NCBI GenBank assembly: GCA_029260055.1
Contig: JAJDDX010000400.1
Location: 1 to 45,441 of the forward strand
Length of the DNA stretch: 45,441 nucleotides
DNA from: Phycisphaerae bacterium
Lineage (GTDB): Bacteria; Planctomycetota; Phycisphaerae; UBA1845
Reading direction: 5' to 3'
This document shows, one piece after another, positions 33,796 to 42,153 of this stretch. Under the pieces are notes generated by a model. It saw nothing but the letters and a program-made list of their open reading frames with translations, ran no database searches and was not told where the DNA came from. Numbering within the stretch: position 1 is the first letter of the stretch; each line of letters opens with the position of its first letter. Both the position numbers and the translations under genes were made by a program.

Positions 33796-35244
33796 ATGCG
33801 CTGCAAGTCGTGTAACTACCGCCTGTGGAACTTGTCGTCGCGCTTGTGCCCCGAGTGCGGGACGTCCTTTGCGCCGAGCGAGTTCGACTTCACGCCCTAT
33901 TCGGTACGGTTTCTGTGTCCGCACTGCGAGCAGGACTACTACGGCGGGAGTGCCTCGGGTCATCTCGAGCCGTCCGAATTCGATTGCAGCGGATGCGGCA
34001 ATCGAATCGCCATGGACGAGATGGTGCTGTTTCCCACCGAAGGAGTTGAGGAGGAGCAGACAGGCGTCGAGGTAGCACCCTGGCTCGAACGGGAGAAGCG
34101 CGGCATGCCGCGTGCCTGGCTTTCCACCGTCGGCATGGCGATGGTCGCCCCGGGGCGGCTGATCCGCGGGCTTCCCGGCGAGACCGACTGTGAATCCGGC
34201 TGGGGGTTCGGCCTGTTGACGACGACGCTCACGCTGTTGACGGCCTGTTTGCCCATAGTGTTCCTCGTGAACCTCGGCGGCGGCATAGCGGCCGCGATCG
34301 GCATGACACTGATCGGGCTCCTCATCACCGTGATCGCGGGCGCGTTAGCCAGCGGCATCTTCATCACGATTTGGGCGGCCGTCGCCCATGGCATCCTCCG
34401 CGCCACCGGACACGTACCGGGGAAGCTCGGCGGTACGGCCCAGGCGATATGCTACAGCAGCGGCGCGGGGGTGCTCATCGGGATTCCGTGCATCGGCATA
34501 TACTTCGGTTGGATATGGCCGGTCATCAGTGCAGTGATCATGGTCAAAGAGGCGCAGCGCGTGTCGGGTTGGCGGGCAGCGGCCGCCGTGCTGACACTGC
34601 CGTTTACTATTCTCTTTGGCCTGGTCGTCGCTTACGGGCTATTGATCGCCTTTACGGTCGCGGGCGTCGCTCCGTTCACCGTCGGCGACGGCGGCCTCGA
34701 AGAAACGCGCACCGTCGTCAAGGCCCTTACCGCCTACGCCGACGACCACGGCGGCACCGGACCGCCACACGCGATCGTGCTGGTCACGGATGTTGATCTC
34801 ATGGAGGTCGATCTCGTCTCCTCGGACTCCTACTCCTGGCTGGACGGCATTCCGGTCGGCGGCACCAACCTCGAAGACTTCGAATCCCTGCCGGACGCGC
34901 AGCGAACGACTTTCGCACAAGCGGCCGCGGCTGCGCTGCCAGAGGACGTCATAGCGCATCGGTTCGGCGATTTCGTTTTCACCTATCACGGAGTCGCGGA
35001 CTTGGGCGTCGCACCACCCGAACTGTGGGTTGTCGTGTGTACATTCGATCCAGATTCGAACGTGCAGCCGCCGGGTTCCGCGATGTTGTGGGTGGGACTC
35101 GCGGACGGCAACATCAGACCCGTACCGCTTCGGACCATGCCGGAGGAACTCGCGCGGCAGAACGAGTTGCGTGCCACGCTCAACCTACCACCGCTACCCG
35201 ATGTGACCACCGTGCGCCACGGACAGCCCGCACGCGGGAAGTGA
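33796..35244 (+). CDS. Zinc-ribbon multi-pass membrane protein (Yip1-like)
   Basis: 482 residues; AGAGG sits 6 bases before the ATG. The N terminus has four Cys pairs (CKSC, CPEC, CPHC, CSGC), enough for two zinc ribbons. After a linker with an amphipathic APWLEREKRGMPRAWL segment, residues about 130-300 contain five hydrophobic helices with small-residue patterns like Yip1-type proteins (GIFITIWAAVAHGILRATG, IPCIGIYFGWIWPVISAVIM). The C-terminal 180 residues form a soluble domain of unknown fold. Yip1-like membrane proteins in bacteria mostly lack assigned roles. It probably shares an operon with the membrane protein upstream. Confidence 0.75.
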   Translation: MRCKSCNYRLWNLSSRLCPECGTSFAPSEFDFTPYSVRFLCPHCEQDYYGGSASGHLEPSEFDCSGCGNRIAMDEMVLFPTEGVEEEQTGVEVAPWLEREKRGMPRAWLSTVGMAMVAPGRLIRGLPGETDCESGWGFGLLTTTLTLLTACLPIVFLVNLGGGIAAAIGMTLIGLLITVIAGALASGIFITIWAAVAHGILRATGHVPGKLGGTAQAICYSSGAGVLIGIPCIGIYFGWIWPVISAVIMVKEAQRVSGWRAAAAVLTLPFTILFGLVVAYGLLIAFTVAGVAPFTVGDGGLEETRTVVKALTAYADDHGGTGPPHAIVLVTDVDLMEVDLVSSDSYSWLDGIPVGGTNLEDFESLPDAQRTTFAQAAAAALPEDVIAHRFGDFVFTYHGVADLGVAPPELWVVVCTFDPDSNVQPPGSAMLWVGLADGNIRPVPLRTMPEELARQNELRATLNLPPLPDVTTVRHGQPARGK

Positions 35245-35388
35245 CGACCTAGCGGGGACCCAACGCTTCCCTGGCAGCAACTCTCGTGCCGCGATTGTGT
35301 GGCGCTCTCGCCAGCCCGGTTTGTTAACTGCGGGGAGACCGTACAAGCCATCGAACGCAGGCATTCCGGCCAGCATCTTCGCGCGAAC

Positions 35389-35417
35389 TTGGATCGGGAG
35401 CGAAGATCCGCTAGAAT
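35389..35417 (+). promoter_or_regulatory. Candidate promoter of the FG-GAP repeat gene
   Basis: TTGGAT (35389-35394), a 17-base spacer, and TAGAAT (35412-35417, 5/6). Transcription would begin about 13 bases before the leader ORF and about 180 bases before the main ATG. Confidence 0.45.
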
Positions 35418-35437
35418 GACGACCTTGGAGGCGGCAA

Positions 35438-35524
35438 ATGGGAATTGTCGGACCCATGGGAGCCAAGGCATGCCAGGACGTGCAGCGTATCGGCGCCGCA
35501 CAGCTTGAACGGCGCTTCGATTGA
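35438..35524 (+). CDS. Possible 28-residue leader peptide
   Basis: A short frame, ATG 35438 to TGA 35522, preceded by GGAGG with a 6-base spacer, which is a better ribosome site than that of many full genes here. It lies just after a candidate promoter and 79 bases before the FG-GAP gene. The product (MGIVGPMGAKACQDV...) has no signal peptide and no recognisable motif. It could be a leader peptide, a small protein or chance. Coding status is unproven. Confidence 0.3.
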   Translation: MGIVGPMGAKACQDVQRIGAAQLERRFD

Positions 35525-35603
35525 CGCGAATTGGGCGTCTTGTTGCACTGCGAGACAAGGGGTTGCAGAACGGGACGAAGCAGAATCCCCACTGGAGCTG
35601 ATT

Positions 35604-37328
35604 ATGAAACGGCCACATCTATTCGAGTTGCTCGTTTCGTTTGCTCTGGTCTTGTCGACCTCAACCCAACGCGCCGAGGGGCAGTGCGGCATCAACGAAG
35701 GAGCCAAGCTGACCGCCCCCGACGCGGACGAGCAAGACAATTTCGGCAACTCAATATCTATCAGTGGAAACGCGGTCTTGGTTGGATCGTGGGAAAACGA
35801 CAATCCGGGAAGAGGATCGGCCTACATATACCGGCTCAACGGAACCTCGTGGACTGAAGAGCAAACGTTGACCGCCTCCGACGGGGCGCCGCACGACGGT
35901 TTCGGCAGTGGCGTGTCCATCAGCGGTGATGTGGCAGTGGTCGGCGCGTGGGAAAACGATGACGTCGGTGCCAACTCGGGCTCAGCATACGTGTTCCGCT
36001 TCGACGGGCGTACGTGGGCCGAGGAACAAAAGCTGACCGCCTCAGACGCAGCCTCGTTGGACGATTTCGGTTTCTCCGTGGCCATTGATGGGCACGTCGC
36101 ATTGATTGCGTCGTTGCATGATGACGACGCGGGAAGCAGCTCGGGTTCTGTTTACGCCTACCGTTTCGATGGAAGCGAGTGGGTTGAAGAAGAGAAACTC
36201 ACCGCCTCCGACGCGGCAGCGGGCGACAATTTCGGCTATTCAGTGTCCATAAGTGGCAATGTGGCCTTGGTGGGGGCGTACCAAAACGACGACGCGGGCG
36301 CCAACTCGGGCTCTGCGTATGTGTACCGCTTTGATGGGAACACATGGACCGAAGAACAAAAACTGACCGCCTCCGACGCGGCGGCGGGCGCCGCGTTTGG
36401 CAATTCAGTTTCTATGAGTGGCGACGTGGCACTGATTGGGGCGTTCGGGAATGCCCTCACAGGATCGGCCTACGTGTTCAGGTTCGACGAAACAAACATG
36501 CAATGGGTCGAAGAGCAGAGGTTGGCCGCGTCCGACGGAGGTAGTAACGATCGGTTTGGCTGGTCAGTGTCCGTCAGCGAAGACCTGGCCGTGGTGGGCG
36601 CACGCAATGACGACGACGCGGCCGCCAATTCGGGCTCCGCATACCTATATCGCTTCGACGGGAGTACATGGATTGAAGAGCTGAAGTTGACCGCTTCGGA
36701 CGCGGCGCAAACGGACTATTTTGGGAACGCAGTGTCCATAAGTGAAGGCGTCGCGGCGATCGGTGCATTCCTCGACGACGACGGAGGATACAACTCGGGC
36801 TCCGCCTACGTGTTCGGCGCAGCGCCGGCCCTCAGCGACCCGCCATGCGGGGCGATCGACGCCCGTCAAACGTCGGCGCCCGACGGCAGCGCCGCTGCAG
36901 GTTGGGATTCGATCGCGTTGACATTCGACGAACCCACGGGCGCGTTAAGCGCCGAGGACTTTGCGGTGGTGGTCAGTCCACCGGGCGTCGCGCCAGTCGT
37001 GACCGACGCGATGATCGACGGCAGCACGACCACGGTCCATTTTGATAGCTTCATTCCGAGCGGGGCCTGGACGACGATCACCCACTGGCCGACAGGCGCG
37101 GTCACGCGCGTCGGCTACCTTCCAGCCGACGTCAACAACGACAAGATCAGCAATCCCGGCGACATTCTTGCGGTTATCGATTCGCTCAACGGCGTCACGC
37201 CACTCCCGGACTACGCTACAGATGCGGATCGTAGCGGCGTTGCCGACCCGTCTGACATTCTCATGGTGATCGATCTGCTCAACGGAGCCGGTTCGTATGA
37301 CCCTTGGCTCGACCAATCGCTGCCCTAG
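35604..37328 (+). CDS. Secreted FG-GAP-like beta-propeller protein with type I dockerin
   Basis: 574 residues from ATG 35604, with GGAG 6 bases upstream. A signal peptide (LFELLVSFALVLSTSTQRAEG) precedes seven repeats of about 54 residues with the pattern LTASDAAAGDNFGYSVSISG, then VALVGAYQNDDAGANSGSAY and VYRFDG-x-W-x-EEQK. The D-x-F-G-x-S-V-S-I-S-G core is FG-GAP/integrin-type propeller sequence. A further beta domain (about 405-500) follows. The end is a two-part dockerin: DVNNDKISNPGDILAVIDSL and DADRSGVADPSDILMVIDLL, each with a Ca-binding loop. Probably an extracellular or surface-attached protein; ligand unknown. The C-terminal dockerin differs from the NF-x-D-I type used by the two giants. 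Confidence 0.87.
   Translation: MKRPHLFELLVSFALVLSTSTQRAEGQCGINEGAKLTAPDADEQDNFGNSISISGNAVLVGSWENDNPGRGSAYIYRLNGTSWTEEQTLTASDGAPHDGFGSGVSISGDVAVVGAWENDDVGANSGSAYVFRFDGRTWAEEQKLTASDAASLDDFGFSVAIDGHVALIASLHDDDAGSSSGSVYAYRFDGSEWVEEEKLTASDAAAGDNFGYSVSISGNVALVGAYQNDDAGANSGSAYVYRFDGNTWTEEQKLTASDAAAGAAFGNSVSMSGDVALIGAFGNALTGSAYVFRFDETNMQWVEEQRLAASDGGSNDRFGWSVSVSEDLAVVGARNDDDAAANSGSAYLYRFDGSTWIEELKLTASDAAQTDYFGNAVSISEGVAAIGAFLDDDGGYNSGSAYVFGAAPALSDPPCGAIDARQTSAPDGSAAAGWDSIALTFDEPTGALSAEDFAVVVSPPGVAPVVTDAMIDGSTTTVHFDSFIPSGAWTTITHWPTGAVTRVGYLPADVNNDKISNPGDILAVIDSLNGVTPLPDYATDADRSGVADPSDILMVIDLLNGAGSYDPWLDQSLP
35700..36830 (+). repeat. Seven in-gene propeller repeats of about 162 bp
   Basis: The phrase CTGACCGCCTCCGACGCGGC or a close variant recurs at about 35708, 35868, 36030, 36200, 36362, 36522 and 36688. 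Several units are close enough at DNA level to allow recombination between them. Confidence 0.8.
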
Positions 37329-37426
37329 TGGGTGGCGCTGCGAAGAGCATTTGACGTAAGAAATCGCTTTCCAGGCCGCGCTACCTTTCTTAGGAAGTTC
37401 TGGCTCGCTTAGGAAATGCCGGTTCA

Positions 37427-37489
37427 CTAGCCACCGTCGGCGACGCACCCACCGGCACTTCGCCCATTTGCGCCGGCCGCCCCGCAACT
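37427..37489 (-). pseudogene. Relic of a Kazal-domain gene 3' end
   Basis: The last 20 codons plus stop encode SCGAAGANGRSAGGCVADGG, which aligns in frame with the end of the intact Kazal lipoprotein at 38504 (ending AGECVVDGG) with one 2-codon deletion. The DNA match is also clear (AGTGCCGGTG, GTCG, GACGG, GGCTAG). Upstream of it on the minus strand the frame stays open but has no PVCGCDG core and no signal peptide, so the rest appears decayed or replaced. Confidence 0.55.
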
Positions 37490-37675
37490 CTTGATGTTCA
37501 AACAGCACAGCGCGGCAGCGGGCTGTGCTACGGCGTGGCATCCGGAACGGTGTGAAGTCCTGGCGTCGGGGTCCTGTTGGCGCTCATTGGGAAGACATGG
37601 ATCGAGGCGGTCGGCCGGGCAGGATGCCGGATTGAGGTCCGATAAATGAACGGCCGGTTCTGGTGCCTTTTGGCC

Positions 37676-37706
37676 TTGACACTTACGTCCGAATATATGG
37701 TATAGT
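37676..37706 (+). promoter_or_regulatory. Candidate promoter of the PEP-CTERM gene
   Basis: A perfect TTGACA (37676-37681) is followed after 19 bases by TATAGT (37701-37706) in a locally AT-rich stretch. The spacer is longer than the optimum. It would give a leader of about 60 bases. Confidence 0.5.
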
Positions 37707-37775
37707 GCGCAAACCATCTCTAGAGTCAGGCAGGTTGCGCTGGCGCGACGGCTGGCGCACCGAAAGGAGTGAATC

Positions 37776-38465
37776 ATGTTTCACGAGAAATCGAATTGTG
37801 CCACGATGGCGGCAGTCGGTATCGCGATGTTCCTGGGACTCTCCGCCTCGGCGAAAGCCGGTCTTGTGTTCGGACCAGAGACGCGTACCCAGTTCGAAGA
37901 CCTCCAGGTTGATTTCGGAGGCACGTTCATAGATTTCGAAAGCCTGGCGACGGGGACCAACCTAACGACCCAACTCAGCGGGCAGGGCGTCACGTTTGCG
38001 TCCAACATCAGCACCAGCGGCCAGCCGTTCGGCCCGTACCACGTCGAGGTTTCTGGGTCCTTCTACGGCACCCACGGAAACACCATTGTCGGGTCTCCTT
38101 GCGGTGGCTGTTCCGATGACGGCCGCGTCGGCTACGAGATCGTCTTTGGCGAACCCCAACGATGGGCGGGTCTGGAGAGGATTTGGAACCCGGCCACACT
38201 AACCCAGTTCTTCAACGCGACGGATGTCCTGCTCGATGAGCACGTCAACACGGTCAACACCGAATTCGTCGGATACATCGCTGACGGAGAAGACCCGGCA
38301 ACCGATTGGGTGTCGCGCATCCAGATGGACACGATCGGACCGAACCACGGAAGAGGCGTCGGATATTCCGATGACCTGTTCTTTGGAACAGTCGTTCCGG
38401 AACCCGCAAGTCTCTGCCTCTTGGCTCTCGGTGGACTTGCCTTGGCTCGTCGTCGGCGACAGTAG
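37776..38465 (+). CDS. PEP-CTERM sorting-domain exoprotein
   Basis: 229 residues; AAAGGAG lies 6 bases before the ATG. A signal peptide (MAAVGIAMFLGLSASAKA) precedes a single beta-rich domain (FIDFESLATGTNLTTQLSGQ) of the kind seen in many PEP-CTERM proteins with no enzymatic assignment. The last 24 residues are the sorting signal: VPEPASLCLLALGGLALARR followed by RRQ. PEP-CTERM proteins are sorted by exosortases (EpsH family) and often coexist with exopolysaccharide loci; none is visible here. Convergent with the Kazal lipoprotein 38 bases downstream. Confidence 0.9.
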   Translation: MFHEKSNCATMAAVGIAMFLGLSASAKAGLVFGPETRTQFEDLQVDFGGTFIDFESLATGTNLTTQLSGQGVTFASNISTSGQPFGPYHVEVSGSFYGTHGNTIVGSPCGGCSDDGRVGYEIVFGEPQRWAGLERIWNPATLTQFFNATDVLLDEHVNTVNTEFVGYIADGEDPATDWVSRIQMDTIGPNHGRGVGYSDDLFFGTVVPEPASLCLLALGGLALARRRRQ

Positions 38466-38503
38466 ACCGTCAGGCACGTGGCAGCGACCACTGACGACCG
38501 AGC

Positions 38504-38833
38504 CTAGCCGCCGTCGACGACACACTCACCGGCACTCGCCACATTGACGCCCGCTTCCGCGGCTACGCAACTGCTGCTATAGGTCTCGCCATCGCATCCG
38601 CACACCGGCTGGTAGATGTCGGTACATGCTTCGGGAAACGCCGCGCAGACACCGACAGCGCCACCATCGCCGCAGGAGCCTTCGTCGTATTGGCAGTAGG
38701 ACCCCCGCCCGCACGGAAGGTCGAGTTCACTTCCGCAAATGGTATCGCCGACGACAAAGAAGCAACCCGGAACGAAGAGCAGTCCGACAAGTAAGAGCAA
38801 ATGACAAACTACCGGTCGCGGTCTTGTTGGCAT
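38504..38833 (-). CDS. Kazal-type serine protease inhibitor-like lipoprotein
   Basis: 109 residues from ATG 38833, with AAGGA 7 bases upstream. A signal peptide ends in the lipobox VPGC (Cys 24). The mature part is Cys-rich: CGRGSYCQYDEGSCGDGG, then a Kazal core with the diagnostic PVCGCDGETYSSSC and a closing AGEC. Kazal domains inhibit serine proteases by offering a substrate-like loop. It could act on secreted subtilases such as the giant protease at 28289, but this is inference. A decayed relative lies about 1 kb away on the same strand, across the PEP-CTERM gene. Confidence 0.85.
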   Translation of the reverse strand: MPTRPRPVVCHLLLLVGLLFVPGCFFVVGDTICGSELDLPCGRGSYCQYDEGSCGDGGAVGVCAAFPEACTDIYQPVCGCDGETYSSSCVAAEAGVNVASAGECVVDGG

Positions 38834-38950
38834 ATCGAGTCCTTCTCGTAACTGACAGGATGGCAATCGACGGTCTTTCACCGGCGCACCGGAGGTAGTC
38901 TACAGACGCGCAGATGTCCGGGAAAGGCAAGTCCGGTCGTGGGCTAGGCG

Positions 38951-39832
38951 TCAACGACCGGAGGCCTCGCATGCCTCACGCACGAAGTCCGCCAGCTTGT
39001 TCGTGTATTCTTGGCTCCATGTGAAGCCTGCGGCGTTGTGGCCGCCGGGTGTCTCGATGAACCGCTTGGGTTCAGCCGCGGCCTCGTATAGAGATCGCCC
39101 CAAACGAGGCGGGATGAGCTGATCGTCTCGTCCGTGCAGGAAGAGCTTCGGGCAGTCGATCGTCGGTACTTTGTCGATCGAATCGTACCGATGCACCGTC
39201 AGCAGCGACGACGGCAGCAGCGGGTAATGGACGCCGGCCACGTCGGCCAGTCGCGTGAACGTCGACTCGACGACCAGCGCCCCGGGGGTGTGGCGGCTTG
39301 CCAGCTCGATCGCCACGGCGCCGCCGAGCGATCTGCCCATCAGGATGATCCGCTTCGGCGGCACGGCTCGCTCGCCGGTCAGGTAGGCCCAGGCGGCCTC
39401 GGCGTCGGCGTAGGTACCGGACTCGCTCGGGCTTCCCTTGCTGAGACCGTAGCCGCGGTAGTCGAAGATCAGCACGCTCATGCCGAGGTTGTGCAGGACC
39501 TGAATCGTGTGGAGCCGATTGGAGATGTTGCCCGCGTTGCCGTGGCAGAAGATGACGCTGGCCGCCGCCGGGCCCTTCGCGTCCGCCGGCCCGGCCGGGA
39601 CGTACCAGGCGGCGAGCGACACGCCGTCGGACGTGGTCAGCGAGACATCCTCGTAGGCGAGCCCCACGTCGGCCGGCGTGGCGTCGCAGCCGGGCTGGGG
39701 GAAGTAAATCAGGTGCTTCTGGAAGATGGCCACGGCGAGGCAGACGACCAGGTAGGTCGCGGGCACGATGAGGGCCAGCCGCCGGACCCGTTTGGCGAGG
39801 GTCGGACGCGGGGTCTGTGGCTCAATTTCCAT
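38951..39832 (-). CDS. Membrane-anchored alpha/beta hydrolase
   Basis: 293 residues from ATG 39832, with AGGAG 8 bases upstream. One N-terminal membrane helix (residues 18-36) is followed by an alpha/beta hydrolase domain. Oxyanion region FCHGNAGN is near 95-102. The nucleophile elbow GRSLGG holds Ser 168. The acid is in HGRDDQLIPP (Asp 236 or 237) and the base in GGHN. The order and the FDYRGYGLSKG strand match the BEM46/ABHD13-like family of serine hydrolases. The substrate is unknown; esterase or peptidase activity is likely, probably facing the periplasm. No operon partner is evident. Confidence 0.85.
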   Translation of the reverse strand: MEIEPQTPRPTLAKRVRRLALIVPATYLVVCLAVAIFQKHLIYFPQPGCDATPADVGLAYEDVSLTTSDGVSLAAWYVPAGPADAKGPAAASVIFCHGNAGNISNRLHTIQVLHNLGMSVLIFDYRGYGLSKGSPSESGTYADAEAAWAYLTGERAVPPKRIILMGRSLGGAVAIELASRHTPGALVVESTFTRLADVAGVHYPLLPSSLLTVHRYDSIDKVPTIDCPKLFLHGRDDQLIPPRLGRSLYEAAAEPKRFIETPGGHNAAGFTWSQEYTNKLADFVREACEASGR

Positions 39833-39982
39833 CGGAGCGGCTCCTGTGGGGCTCACGCGGCCCGAGGCCCCGGCCGGCGGATCCGGCGACCCGGGTCGCC
39901 CCACCTGCCCTCAGTGTAGCGGGACACCCCGCTCCGTCGATCATGGCGGCCGAACCGATGCCGTCCGGACTGAAATCGACCG

Positions 39983-40012
39983 TTGGCGGGACGCGGCGGA
40001 TTTCGCTACACT
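39983..40012 (+). promoter_or_regulatory. Candidate promoter of the EF-G-like gene
   Basis: TTGGCG (39983-39988), an 18-base spacer and TACACT (40007-40012), each matching 4 of 6 consensus bases. It would start a leader of about 75 bases. Confidence 0.35.
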
Positions 40013-40093
40013 GCGGACTTCCGCGCCCGGCGAAACCGTGGAAGGCAAACGGCCGGGTCAGGCGGATTCGGATCACGACGACAGGAGTAATCG

Positions 40094-42121
40094 ATGGCTG
40101 TCTTGCAACCTGATCAGTACCGGAACTTCACGCTCATTGGCCACAGCGGCGGCGGAAAGACAACGCTTGCCGAGGCGCTGCTCTTCAAGGCCGGGGCGAC
40201 CAACCGTCTTGGTAGCGTCACGGACAAGTCATCGATTCTGGACGCGTCCGAGGAGGAGAGGGACAAAGGCTCGTCCATCGAGTCGGCCGTCGCCCACTTC
40301 ACGCACAGCGGTTTGCACGTGAACATGATCGACACGCCGGGCACGCAGGCCTTCTGCGGGCACGCGATCGCGGCGCTGGCTGCGTCCGAATGCGCCGTGT
40401 TGACGATCTCCGCTACGTCGGGCATCCAGGTCAACACACGAAAGATGATGAAGCGTGCGCGAGACGCCGGCCTGGGCGCCTGGATCGTCGTCACGCACAT
40501 CGATGCCCCGAACATCGATCTTCCCACGCTTATCGGCGAGATTCAGGAGCAGTTCGGCACCGAGTGCGTGCCGCTCAACCTTCCGACCGGCGGCGGCAAG
40601 GGCGTGATCGACTGCATGGCGAACGACTCGGGCGATGCGGACTTCTCCGACGTGGCTGAAGCACACACGGCACTGGTCGAGGCGGTCGTCGGGGCCGACG
40701 ACGAGTTGATGGAACGGTACCTCGGCGGCGAGTTGTCGGACGACGAGGCGAAGCTCGCGGCGCCGCTGGCGGTGGCGAAAGGCGCGGTCGTGCCGATCCT
40801 CTTCGTCAATTCGACCGGCGATGTCGGCGTCACCGATTTCCTCGACACACTGCCCTCATGGTGTCCGAGCCCGGCGATCGGCCTGAAGCGAACGCTTATC
40901 GACGGCGAAGACGAGACCGAAATCGAACCAAACCAGAGCGGACCCTTCATCGGACAGGTGTTCAAGATCGCCACCGATGCCAAGAGCAACATGAAGTACC
41001 TGTCGGTACGCGTCCATTCGGGCACACTCACGTCAGACATGAACATCAAGAGTGTGGCGCAGCCCAAGGGCACGCGGCCCGGTCACGTTCTGCGGACGCA
41101 GGGCGCCGGCCACAGCGACCTGGAAGCCGCCGTTGCCGGCGACGTAGTCGCGCTGGCGAAGCTGGACTTCGCCATCGGCGAGGTGATCTACGCCGACAAG
41201 GGTGGCACGATCACCATGCCGACGTTGCCGGACCCGATGTTCGAGTTGGCCCTGGTCTCCAAGGCGCACGGCGACGAGGACAAGATCGGCATGGCCTTGC
41301 GGCGGTTCGCGGAAGAGGACGCCTGCTTTAAGGGGGACCATCGGGCCGGCGGCGAACTGGTCGCCCGCGGCATGGGTGAAATGCAGATTCGCACCTACAT
41401 CGCACGCATGTCTAAGCAGTACAAGCTCGAGGTCGAGACCAAGGCACCGCGTATTCCCTATCGCGAGACAATCACGATGGCGGTCAACAACGTGGAATAC
41501 ACACACAAGAAGCAGTCCGGCGGATCGGGCGAGTTCGGCCGCGTCAGTATCAACCTGCTGCCGGCCGAACGCGGCGAAGGCTATGAGTTCGTCGACAAGA
41601 TCTTCGGCGGCGCGATCGACCAGGCCTACAGGCCGAGCGTCGACAAGGGCGTTCGCTCGGCCATGGACCAGGGCTTCCTCGCCGGGTGCCCCGTAGTCGA
41701 CTTCAAGGTCGAACTGGTCGACGGCAAGACCCACCCGGTCGACAGTAAGGACACGGCCTTCCAAAAAGCCGGCCGCGGCGCTTTCAAGGAAGCGTTCATG
41801 AAGGCCAAGCCGGTGCTGCTCGAGCCGATCGTCAACATCGAGGTCACCGTCCCGTCGGACAACGTGGGCGACATCCAGGGCGACCTGGCGTCACGGCGTG
41901 GCCGCCCCACAGGACAGGACGTACTGCCGGGCAACATGGCGGTCATCCACGCGACGGTGCCGCTGGCGGAACTGTCGGACTACGCGTCACGCATCTCCAG
42001 CATCACGGGCGGACAGGGCAGCTTCTCGATGGAGATATCGCACTACGAGAACGTGCCGGGCAACGTGCAACAACAGATCGTAGCAGCCTACCAGAAAGAG
42101 CGAGCCGCCGGCTCGAGTTAG
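40094..42121 (+). CDS. Elongation factor G-like GTPase
   Basis: 675 residues; AGGAG lies 6 bases before the ATG. Domain order is that of EF-G: GTPase, OB-type domain II, III, IV and the C-terminal alpha/beta domain. G1 is GHSGGGKTT (16-24) instead of the A-H-I-D-A-G-K-T-T of translational EF-G, and G3 is DTPG. The region equivalent to G4 reads T-H-I-D instead of N-K-x-D, so nucleotide specificity may be weakened. These changes mark the EF-G-like subfamily, distinct from FusA, which in many bacteria coexists with a genuine FusA and has no settled role. Domain IV retains the conserved HKKQSGGSGEFGRV region. No ribosomal or tuf genes adjoin it, which also argues against it being the main EF-G. 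Confidence 0.85.
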   Translation: MAVLQPDQYRNFTLIGHSGGGKTTLAEALLFKAGATNRLGSVTDKSSILDASEEERDKGSSIESAVAHFTHSGLHVNMIDTPGTQAFCGHAIAALAASECAVLTISATSGIQVNTRKMMKRARDAGLGAWIVVTHIDAPNIDLPTLIGEIQEQFGTECVPLNLPTGGGKGVIDCMANDSGDADFSDVAEAHTALVEAVVGADDELMERYLGGELSDDEAKLAAPLAVAKGAVVPILFVNSTGDVGVTDFLDTLPSWCPSPAIGLKRTLIDGEDETEIEPNQSGPFIGQVFKIATDAKSNMKYLSVRVHSGTLTSDMNIKSVAQPKGTRPGHVLRTQGAGHSDLEAAVAGDVVALAKLDFAIGEVIYADKGGTITMPTLPDPMFELALVSKAHGDEDKIGMALRRFAEEDACFKGDHRAGGELVARGMGEMQIRTYIARMSKQYKLEVETKAPRIPYRETITMAVNNVEYTHKKQSGGSGEFGRVSINLLPAERGEGYEFVDKIFGGAIDQAYRPSVDKGVRSAMDQGFLAGCPVVDFKVELVDGKTHPVDSKDTAFQKAGRGAFKEAFMKAKPVLLEPIVNIEVTVPSDNVGDIQGDLASRRGRPTGQDVLPGNMAVIHATVPLAELSDYASRISSITGGQGSFSMEISHYENVPGNVQQQIVAAYQKERAAGSS

Positions 42122-42153
42122 TGCCCTGCCCGACAATTGATCATGAGGGCCTT

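Larger units (their letters stand above)
35245..35603. other. Intergenic region before the FG-GAP repeat gene
   Basis: 359 bases holding a candidate promoter (35389-35417) and a possible 28-codon leader ORF (35438-35524) with a strong ribosome site. Nothing else was recognised. Confidence 0.5.
37329..37775. other. Intergenic region before the PEP-CTERM gene
   Basis: 447 bases containing a relic of a Kazal-type gene on the minus strand (37427-37489) and a candidate promoter (37676-37706). Two short direct repeats CTTAGGAA lie at about 37388 and 37408. Confidence 0.5.

Noticed and set aside
31575-36830. Possible CRISPR-like arrays in the repeated segments
   Set aside because: The repeats are in-frame protein repeats inside two coding sequences, without spacer structure.
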